Below, piece by piece: positions 57,949 to 64,000 of a stretch of 64,000 nt of DNA. The notes under the pieces were generated by a model that was given only the letters and a program-made list of their open reading frames with translations, did not search any database and was not told the origin of the DNA. Both the position numbers and the translations under genes were made by a program. Source of the DNA: Streptomyces sp. SAI-127 (GTDB lineage: Bacteria > Actinomycetota > Actinomycetes > Streptomycetales > Streptomycetaceae); contig NZ_JARXYJ010000001.1 of NCBI RefSeq assembly GCF_029894425.1, forward strand, positions 1,984,001 through 2,048,000, written 5' to 3'. Position 1 is the first letter of the stretch. Each line of letters begins with the position of its first letter.

Positions 57949-59070
57949 ATGCTCTCTCGCGTACGCGTCTGGCTCAACCGCACGTACGCGGAGAACGTGT
58001 TCTTCATGGATCAGTTGCGGCGAAATCCCAGCGCCAGAGCCGTCGAGATCCATGCGACGCACGGTGACGCCGACTCGCCCGTGCTGGCCGCCGCGGACAC
58101 CGCCGAGCTGGAGCCGGAGGGGCTGTCCCCGGCCGGCTACGTCGAGTTCGCCCTCGACCAGTGCCAGCGGCGTGGCATCGACGTGTTCGTGCCGCGGCTG
58201 CACCAGGCGGCGATCGTCGCCCACCGCGCCGACTTCGCCGCGATCGGTACGGCGCTGCTCGCTCCCCCGCCGGAGGCCGTCGCCGTCTTCCACGACAAGG
58301 TCGTCGCCTACGAGGCGGTCCAGGCGGTCGGTGTTCCGGTGCCGCCGTGGTGGCGGGTGCGGACCGCGGACGAGCTGGTCGCGGCCGTGGAGGAACTGGA
58401 GGCCGGCGGTCACAAGGCCTGCTTCAAGCCCGCGTCCGGTGCGGGCGGGGTGGGCTTCCGGGTCATCACGCGCGCGCCCTTCTCGCTGGCGCAGCTCAAC
58501 GGGTTTCCCAGCCCGTACGTGTCGCTCGACACGGTCGTCGAGGCGCTCGATCAGGCCGACGAACAGGTGGACTGGCTGGTCATGCCGCGTCTCGAGCAGC
58601 CGGAGGTGTCGGTGGACACGCTCACCGGGCCGGACAATCGGGTGCGGCTGGCGATCGGACGCACGAAGAACGGACGGCGGCGCGGGTTCACCCAGCACGA
58701 GCAGTGGCTGGAACCGGCACGGCTGATCGCCGAGGGGTTCGGGCTGCACTATCTCTCCAACATCCAGTTCCGGATGTTCGGTGACCGGCCCGTGCTCATG
58801 GACGTCAACACGCGGCCTGCGGGCGGGCTGCACCAGCTGTCCCTGTGCGGGGTCAACGTGCCTTGGGCCGCTGTGCAGTTGGCGCTCGGTGAGGACACCG
58901 GGGTGATCGAGCCGCCGTTCCTGGGGCAGGACTACACGGTGGTGTCGGGGCTCAGGCAGTTGCGGCCGGTGTCGGTGCCTCATCAGCGGGTCGAGGAGGT
59001 CGGGCCGTTGTTGCCTTCCGTTCACGCACCTGCACCTTCGGTGGAAACGGCTCAGGCCCTGCCGCTTTAG
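57949..59070 (+). CDS. ATP-grasp enzyme
   Basis: A 373-residue ATP-grasp protein of the carbamoyl-phosphate-synthase-like group. Landmarks: VAVFHDKVVAYEAVQAVGVPVP (A-loop approach), ACFKPASGAGGVGFRVI (phosphate loop) and the metal-binding end MDVNTRPAGG. Such enzymes join a carboxylate to an amine or other nucleophile using ATP. The ATG at 57949 has GAAAGG upstream. It stands alone with its own terminator, so the substrates are not indicated. Confidence 0.85.
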   Translation: MLSRVRVWLNRTYAENVFFMDQLRRNPSARAVEIHATHGDADSPVLAAADTAELEPEGLSPAGYVEFALDQCQRRGIDVFVPRLHQAAIVAHRADFAAIGTALLAPPPEAVAVFHDKVVAYEAVQAVGVPVPPWWRVRTADELVAAVEELEAGGHKACFKPASGAGGVGFRVITRAPFSLAQLNGFPSPYVSLDTVVEALDQADEQVDWLVMPRLEQPEVSVDTLTGPDNRVRLAIGRTKNGRRRGFTQHEQWLEPARLIAEGFGLHYLSNIQFRMFGDRPVLMDVNTRPAGGLHQLSLCGVNVPWAAVQLALGEDTGVIEPPFLGQDYTVVSGLRQLRPVSVPHQRVEEVGPLLPSVHAPAPSVETAQALPL

Positions 59071-59074
59071 GTTG

Positions 59075-59121
59075 CCTGCCGGGCGCGGGTTGTCCTGATA
59101 CAGCCCGCGCCCCTGGGCAGG
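59075..59121 (+). terminator. Terminator after the ATP-grasp gene
   Basis: GGGCGCGGG (59081-59089) pairs with CCCGCGCCC (59104-59112); outer bases CCTGCC and GGCAGG extend the stem past a small bulge. Confidence 0.75.
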
Positions 59122-59141
59122 TCCAACTTCCGTCAGTTGTC

Positions 59142-59167
59142 TTGACAGGTCGATTGGTCCATACCAA
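59142..59167 (+). promoter_or_regulatory. Second chitinase promoter with DasR-like box
   Basis: A -35 TTGACA (59142-59147) is followed by TTGGTCCATACCAA (59154-59167), a near-palindrome close to the chitinase/DasR box TGGTCTAGACCA. It lies 67 bases before the chitinase start. Expression is probably tied to chitin-derived sugars, as for the 36433 chitinase. Confidence 0.65.
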
Positions 59168-59233
59168 CTTGGTTGCGCACCCCCCTGCACCTCTCTGCAC
59201 TCCCGAACACCCCCATATCTTCAGGGAGATCGC

Positions 59234-60913
59234 GTGCGCAACCCACTCAGACGTTCCAGACTCCTCGCTCTCCTCGGCTCCGCCGCACTGGCTTTCGTCG
59301 GTGCCGTCGCTCTGCCCGGCACGGCCCAGGCGGCCAACGTCCTGACCAACCCCGGCTTCGAATCCGGGAACCTCTCCCCCTGGACCTGCACCGGCAACCT
59401 CGGGTCGGTCGTCTCCTCCCCCGTGCACGGAGGCTCCAAGTCCCTTCAGGGCGCGGTGAGTTCGAGCGACAACGCGCAGTGCAACCAGACCGTCGCCGTC
59501 CAGCCGAACACGACGTACAGCCTCAGCGGCTGGGTGCGCGGCTCCTACGTCTACCTCGGCGTGAACGGCGGTTCCTCCACCTGGACCTCGTCCCCCTCGG
59601 CGTACAGCCAACTCACCACGAGCTTCACCACCGGCGCCTCCCAGACCAGTGCCACGGTCTACGTCCACGGCTGGTACGCCCAGGGCACCTACTACGCCGA
59701 CGACATCAGCCTCGACGGCCCCGGCGGGGGCGGTGGTTCGGACGCGCAGGCGCCGAGCGCGCCCGGGAGTCTGCGGTCCACCGGGAAGACCTCCTCCAGC
59801 GTGTCCCTCGCGTGGAACGCCTCCTCGGACAACGTCGGGGTGACGGCGTACGACGTCTACAGCGGGTCGAACCAGGTGCTGAGCGTGTCCGGCACCAGTA
59901 CGACCGTGAGCGGCCTCGCCGCCAGTACCTCCTACACCTTCACCGTGAGGGCCCGGGACGCGGCCGGCAACGTCTCGGCGGCCTCCAACGCCGTGTCCGT
60001 GACGACCGATACGGGCGGCGGTGGCGGGACCGGCTTCAAGCAGGCCGCCCCCTATCTCTACCTCGGCTGGGGCGATCCGCCGAGCGCGACCTCGGTGATG
60101 AGCGCGACCGGGATCAAGTGGTACACGATGGCGTTCATCCTCTCCTCCGGTGGCTGCAACCCCGCCTGGGACGGCAGCAGGCCGCTGACCGGCGGCAACG
60201 ACCAGTCCGTCATCAACTCCATCCGGTCCGCGGGCGGTGACATCGTCCCGTCGATCGGCGGCTGGAGCGGCAACAAGCTCGGTCCGAACTGCTCGACCCC
60301 CGAGGCGCTGGCGGGTGCCTACCAGAAGGTGATCGACGCGTACGGCCTCAAGGCCATCGACGTCGACATCGAGAACACGGACGAGTTCGAGAACGCGACC
60401 GTGCAGGACCGGATCCTCAACGCCCTGAAGATCGTCAAGGCCAACAACCCGGGCCTGAGGACCATCCTCACCTTCGGCACCTCGACGACCGGGCCGACGT
60501 ACTGGGGCAACCGGCTGATCGAGCAGGCCGAGGCGCTGAACGCGAACATCGACGTCTTCACGATCATGCCGTTCGACTTCGGCGGCGGCAGCGACATGTA
60601 CGGCAACACCGTGAACGCGTCGGAGGGGCTGAAGACCAAGCTGAAGTCGACCTTCGGGTGGGACGACGCGACGGCGTACGCCCACATCGGGATCTCCGGC
60701 ATGAACGGGCTCAGTGATCAGCAGGAGTTGACCAGCACGGCGATCTGGACCCAGATCCGTGACTGGGCGAACTCCCGTCACATCGCCCGGCTCGCGTTCT
60801 GGTCGGTCAACCGGGACCGGCCCTGCCCGGGCGGCGGAGTGACGAGCAACTGCTCCGGCATCAGCCAGAACAACTGGCAGTTCACCTCGATCACGGCCGG
60901 CTTCACCGGCTGA
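59234..60913 (+). CDS. Secreted modular GH18 chitinase (CBM - FnIII - GH18)
   Basis: A 559-residue enzyme. Signal peptide to about 33 (TAQAA); a CBM4/9/16-like beta-sandwich, ~35-160 (NVLTNPGFESGNLSPW); a Gly-rich linker; an FnIII domain, ~172-258; a second Gly linker; and a GH18 barrel, ~268-559. The acid/base E380 lies in KAIDVDIEN; as in the 36433 chitinase the first Asp of DxxDxDxE is missing (Lys here). The two catalytic domains share their C-terminal cysteine segment and belong to the same subfamily. The GTG start follows a CAGGGAGA site. Confidence 0.92.
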   Translation: MRNPLRRSRLLALLGSAALAFVGAVALPGTAQAANVLTNPGFESGNLSPWTCTGNLGSVVSSPVHGGSKSLQGAVSSSDNAQCNQTVAVQPNTTYSLSGWVRGSYVYLGVNGGSSTWTSSPSAYSQLTTSFTTGASQTSATVYVHGWYAQGTYYADDISLDGPGGGGGSDAQAPSAPGSLRSTGKTSSSVSLAWNASSDNVGVTAYDVYSGSNQVLSVSGTSTTVSGLAASTSYTFTVRARDAAGNVSAASNAVSVTTDTGGGGGTGFKQAAPYLYLGWGDPPSATSVMSATGIKWYTMAFILSSGGCNPAWDGSRPLTGGNDQSVINSIRSAGGDIVPSIGGWSGNKLGPNCSTPEALAGAYQKVIDAYGLKAIDVDIENTDEFENATVQDRILNALKIVKANNPGLRTILTFGTSTTGPTYWGNRLIEQAEALNANIDVFTIMPFDFGGGSDMYGNTVNASEGLKTKLKSTFGWDDATAYAHIGISGMNGLSDQQELTSTAIWTQIRDWANSRHIARLAFWSVNRDRPCPGGGVTSNCSGISQNNWQFTSITAGFTG

Positions 60914-60940
60914 TCCGACCGGCGGTCAAGCGGCCGGACA

Positions 60941-60974
60941 CCCCACGCCTGTGCCGACTCGGCCAGGCGTGGGG
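60941..60974. terminator. Bidirectional hairpin between chitinase and fucosidase
   Basis: CCCCACGCCTG (60941-60951) pairs with CAGGCGTGGGG (60964-60974), with an inner GCC/GGC pair closing a five-base loop. It lies between two convergent genes and can serve both. Confidence 0.75.
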
Positions 60975-61021
60975 GCAGTTCGGCGGCGGGATCGGACATG
61001 AACCTCAGGCGGGAAGCGCCC

Positions 61022-62272
61022 TCAGAACCGTCCGGCCCCTCGGTACAGCTCCGCTTCCCCGTCCAGTTCGACCTTGAGCACCGTGGCGTACGGATCGAGG
61101 TCCGTCTCGGCGGGCGGGTCGATCCACACGATGCCCACGGCCTCGTGGAGTCCGCCGACCACCCGGTGCCCGAGCTCGGCCCCGGTACCCAGGACGGTGA
61201 CCTTGCGGACCGGGGTGACCAGCCCTCGCAGCCCGACCTCCGCGCGCGGCGCGTCGAAGAGCACCAGATAGAGCGTCCTGCCGTCCGCCGAGAGCGTGCT
61301 GGGCCCGTAGTGGTGCCCGGCGGGCAGTCCGCGCACGGTCCCGTACACGGCCTCGGAGTGCTTGCGGATCCACTCCCCCAGACCCTCCAGGCGCTCCACC
61401 TGAGGCTCGGGGATGGTGCCGTCCTCCATCGGGCCGACGTCGAGCAGCAGATTGCCGCCCCCGCCGATGGTCTCGGTGAAGTAGCGGATCAGCTGGGCGA
61501 GCGACTTGTAGTTGTGGTCCTGGTGCTGGTACCCCCAGGAGTCGTTGATCGTCAGGCACAACTCCCAGGGACCGTCGGGCGGTTCGATGGGAGCACCCTG
61601 TTCGGGGGTGGCGTAGTCGCCCTCGCTGAGCATGCGCGCGTTGAAGACGACGTCCGGCACGTACGACCGTATGAGCGCGGCGAGTTCGGGGATGCGCCAC
61701 TGCTCCTCGCTGCGGTCCCACTCGCCGTCGAACCACATCAGGTCGGGCCGGTAGCGGGAGGCGAGCTCCCGGATCTGGCCGTCCCGGTAGGCGATGAAGC
61801 GCTCCCAGGCCGCCAGGTCCTCGTCCTCGGCGGCGACCTCGGAGTAGCGGTTGTCCTCCTGCTCCGGCGGGCGGCCCGGCTTGCGCGTGGAGGCGTAGTC
61901 GGGGTGGTTCCAGTCGGAGTGGGAGTAGTAGAAGCCGACCTTGAGGCCCTTCCCGCGCAGGGCCTCGGCGTAGGGGCCGACGTAGTCCTTGCCGAGGTTC
62001 AGGTCGCCGTACTCCGTGTCCCACAGGGCCACACCGTCATGGTGACGGGTCGTCAGCACGGCGTACCCGGCGCCGGCACGGGCGAACAGGTCGGCCCACT
62101 CACGGGGGTCGTACTTCGCCCCCGTGAAACGCTCCAGCTGGGACATGTACTGATCGTGCGGGACGATGTCGTCGTAGAACGACCAGGACTCCTGGACGCC
62201 GTCCACGGCGTAGATGCCCCAGTGGATGAAGATCCCCAACTTGGCGTCGGTGAACCAGGGTTGCATCGGCAC
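61022..62272 (-). CDS. GH29 alpha-L-fucosidase
   Basis: A 416-residue GH29 enzyme. FIHWGIYAVDGVQESW, TTRHHDG (fucose-binding His pair), VGFYYSHSDWNHP and the nucleophile D182 in LMWFDGEW are all present. The N-terminus begins right at the catalytic barrel (PWFTDAKLG), with no signal peptide, so it acts inside the cell. The GTG at 62272 lies four bases after the mannosidase stop with GGAGGGGG as ribosome site. Together the two suggest breakdown of fucose- and mannose-containing N-glycans. Confidence 0.92.
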   Translation of the reverse strand: MPMQPWFTDAKLGIFIHWGIYAVDGVQESWSFYDDIVPHDQYMSQLERFTGAKYDPREWADLFARAGAGYAVLTTRHHDGVALWDTEYGDLNLGKDYVGPYAEALRGKGLKVGFYYSHSDWNHPDYASTRKPGRPPEQEDNRYSEVAAEDEDLAAWERFIAYRDGQIRELASRYRPDLMWFDGEWDRSEEQWRIPELAALIRSYVPDVVFNARMLSEGDYATPEQGAPIEPPDGPWELCLTINDSWGYQHQDHNYKSLAQLIRYFTETIGGGGNLLLDVGPMEDGTIPEPQVERLEGLGEWIRKHSEAVYGTVRGLPAGHHYGPSTLSADGRTLYLVLFDAPRAEVGLRGLVTPVRKVTVLGTGAELGHRVVGGLHEAVGIVWIDPPAETDLDPYATVLKVELDGEAELYRGAGRF

Positions 62273-62276
62273 GGGG

Positions 62277-64000
62277 TCACCCCCTCCGCAGGCGGAGCGT
62301 CAGCACCTGGAACGGCCGCAGCGAGACCGCCACGCCGCCGTCGGTGACCTCGGCCGTCTCGTCCTCCAGCGGGCGCTCCAGCAGGTCGGTGACCTGGGCG
62401 CCGGCGAGCGGGAAGCCGGTGCGCAGCACGCCCCGGGCGCGACCGCCGCCCGACTCGTACAGCCGGACCACCACGTCACCGGATCCGTCGTCGGCGAGCT
62501 TGACCGCCTCGACGGTCACGCCCTCGCCGTCGACCGAGACGACCGGCTCGGGGGCACCGGCCGCGTCCGCCACCCGGAGCGGGAGGTTGAGGGAGTAGCC
62601 CTCGGCGACGGTGTCCTCGATGCTCGCGCCGGGCAGCAGTGAGTAGGTGAAGCGGTGCGTGCCCTGGTCGGCCTCCGGGTCCGGGATGCGCGGGGCGCGG
62701 ACCAGGCTGAGCCGGACCGTGGTCGTCGTACCGCCGTCCTCGCGGACCGTACGGGAGACGTCGTGCCCGTAGGTGGAGTCGTTCAGCACGGCGACGCCGT
62801 AGCCCGGTTCGCCGACGTGCACCCAGCGGTGGCCGGAGACCTCGAAGCGGGCCGCCTCCCAGCTGGTGTTGGTGTGCGTGGGCCGCTGGATGTGGCCGAA
62901 CTGGATCTCCGCGGAGGAGTGCGCGGCCCGGACGTCCACCGGGAAGGCGGCCTTGAGGATCTTCTCGGCCTCGTGCCAGTCGATCTCGGTCTCGAAGTCG
63001 ATCCGGGGGCTGCCGGCGCGCAGGGTGATGGTCTGGGTGATCGTCGAGCCCTTGCCGAAGGACCGCGTCACGCGGATCGCGCCCACTAGCGGGTCCTCCG
63101 AGACGACCTCGACCGACGTGGGCTCCAGGAGATCGGTGTACCGGTTGTTGTAGTGCTTGTCGATGTCCCAGGCGTCCCAGTAGTTCGGGAGGTCGGTGTG
63201 CAGGCGGAGCAGGTTGCCCTTGTCGCCCAGCACCTCCCGGCCGGCCCGCAGATCGAGGACGGACGACAGCGTGCCGTCCTCCGCCACCTCCACCCGCACC
63301 AGACCGTTGTCGAGGACACGACCGGAGACACCGACCGGCTGCTCGGGCTCGGCGTCGGCCACCGGTGCGCTGCCGTTCGCGGGCACCTCGACGTACGCCA
63401 GGGCCTGATCGCCCGTACGCACCACCTCGGCACGGTCGAACGGGCTGGTGTTGAAGACCCGGGTGCCACCGGCGCCGAGCGCGGCCACCGCCTCGGCGGT
63501 CAGCACCTCCAACTCCTCGGCCACACGGGCGTATTCGGCCTCCGCCTCGCGGTGCACCCAGGCGATCGAGGAGCCCGGCAGGATGTCGTGGAACTGGTGG
63601 AGCAGGACCGTCTTCCACAGGCGGTCGAGCTTCTCGTACGGGTACGAGTAGCCCGGCGCGTGCAGCGCGGCCGTCGTCGCCCACAGCTCGGCCTCGCGCA
63701 GCCGGTGCTCGGAGCGCCGGTTGCCCTGCTTGGTGCGGGCCTGCGAGGTGTAGGTGGCGCGGTGCAGCTCGAGGTAGAGCTCGCCGACCCAGACCGGGGC
63801 GTCGGGGTACTCCTCGCGGGCCTTGGCGAAGAACTCGTCGGGGTGCTCGACGACGACCTTGGGCGAGCCCTCCAGGTCGGCGAGGCGCCGGGCCCGCTCC
63901 ATGATCTCGCGGGTGGGGCCGCCGCCGCCGTCGCCCCAGCCGAAGGGGGCCAGGGAGCGCGTTCCGCCGCCCTTCTCGTTGTAGTTGCGGACCGCGCGGT
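62277..64000 (-). CDS. GH38 alpha-mannosidase, 5' end outside window
   Basis: The 573 visible residues are the C-terminal part of a GH38 alpha-mannosidase (full length ~1000). The frame enters at the window end with NYNEKGGG, then LAPFGWGDGGGGPTREI, a GH38 landmark near the active site, and continues through LLHQFHDILPGSSI and the C-terminal beta domains (RVLDNGLVRVEV, ITLRAGSPRIDFETEIDWHE). The catalytic nucleophile region lies outside. It is co-transcribed with the GH29 fucosidase downstream. Confidence 0.92.
   Translation of the reverse strand, partial: RAVRNYNEKGGGTRSLAPFGWGDGGGGPTREIMERARRLADLEGSPKVVVEHPDEFFAKAREEYPDAPVWVGELYLELHRATYTSQARTKQGNRRSEHRLREAELWATTAALHAPGYSYPYEKLDRLWKTVLLHQFHDILPGSSIAWVHREAEAEYARVAEELEVLTAEAVAALGAGGTRVFNTSPFDRAEVVRTGDQALAYVEVPANGSAPVADAEPEQPVGVSGRVLDNGLVRVEVAEDGTLSSVLDLRAGREVLGDKGNLLRLHTDLPNYWDAWDIDKHYNNRYTDLLEPTSVEVVSEDPLVGAIRVTRSFGKGSTITQTITLRAGSPRIDFETEIDWHEAEKILKAAFPVDVRAAHSSAEIQFGHIQRPTHTNTSWEAARFEVSGHRWVHVGEPGYGVAVLNDSTYGHDVSRTVREDGGTTTTVRLSLVRAPRIPDPEADQGTHRFTYSLLPGASIEDTVAEGYSLNLPLRVADAAGAPEPVVSVDGEGVTVEAVKLADDGSGDVVVRLYESGGGRARGVLRTGFPLAGAQVTDLLERPLEDETAEVTDGGVAVSLRPFQVLTLRLRRG

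Overview
This is GC-rich actinobacterial DNA, most likely from a Streptomyces or a close relative. The signs are third-position GC, many GTG starts, GTGA/ATGA stop-start overlaps, two secreted GH18 chitinases behind DasR/chitinase-type promoter repeats, two sugar ABC systems that lack their own ATPase (as when one MsiK is shared), and a TTA leucine codon in one gene. I saw no rRNA, tRNA, CRISPR array, IS element or phage gene. All functions are read from motifs and context; no database search was possible.

Region 1 (1-26850) is a large catabolic island for a small ring compound I cannot name. It holds a Rieske dioxygenase (alpha, beta, a Dabb protein) divergent from its ferredoxin and ferredoxin reductase; an IclR regulator; an FAH hydrolase / amidohydrolase / HpcH aldolase / cupin operon; a VOC + SnoaL pair; an aldo-keto reductase; a seven-gene operon (dehydrogenase, ATZ/TRZ-type amidohydrolase, flavin reductase, and a BMP-type nucleoside-like ABC importer); aldehyde dehydrogenase + PucR-type regulator; alcohol dehydrogenase + a self-sufficient P450-reductase fusion; and an acetamidase/formamidase. 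A repeated element with core TGCGAGAYGGCRTC lies before almost every operon and probably joins them into one regulon. Signs of decay are an XdhC remnant and duplicated aldo-keto reductase 3' ends.

Region 2 (26871-36235) has a GPP34/GOLPH3-like gene and an eight-gene operon: sugar-binding lipoprotein, two permeases, carboxylesterase, ROK regulator, pyranose-oxidase-like GMC oxidoreductase, a nucleoside-deaminase-fold enzyme and a TIM-barrel isomerase. It looks like uptake, de-esterification and sugar-ring oxidation of a glycoside.

Region 3 (36433-44234) has a chitinase, then a VanA/VanB-type Rieske demethylase pair with a 62-residue protein translated between them, an IclR regulator, and an SsuABC/NMT1-type ABC importer whose binding protein carries a TTA codon.

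Region 4 (44203-52298) is an alpha-glucan locus: GH87-like alpha-1,3-glucanase, GH13 alpha-glucosidase, two permeases, a binding protein interrupted by a one-base frameshift, and a LacI regulator.

Region 5 (52499-64000) is mixed: an orphan MmyB-like ligand-binding protein, an XRE + ImmA/IrrE peptidase pair, an alpha/beta hydrolase, a phosphopantetheinyl transferase coupled to a metallophosphoesterase, an ATP-grasp enzyme, a second chitinase, and a GH29 fucosidase next to a GH38 alpha-mannosidase cut by the window end.
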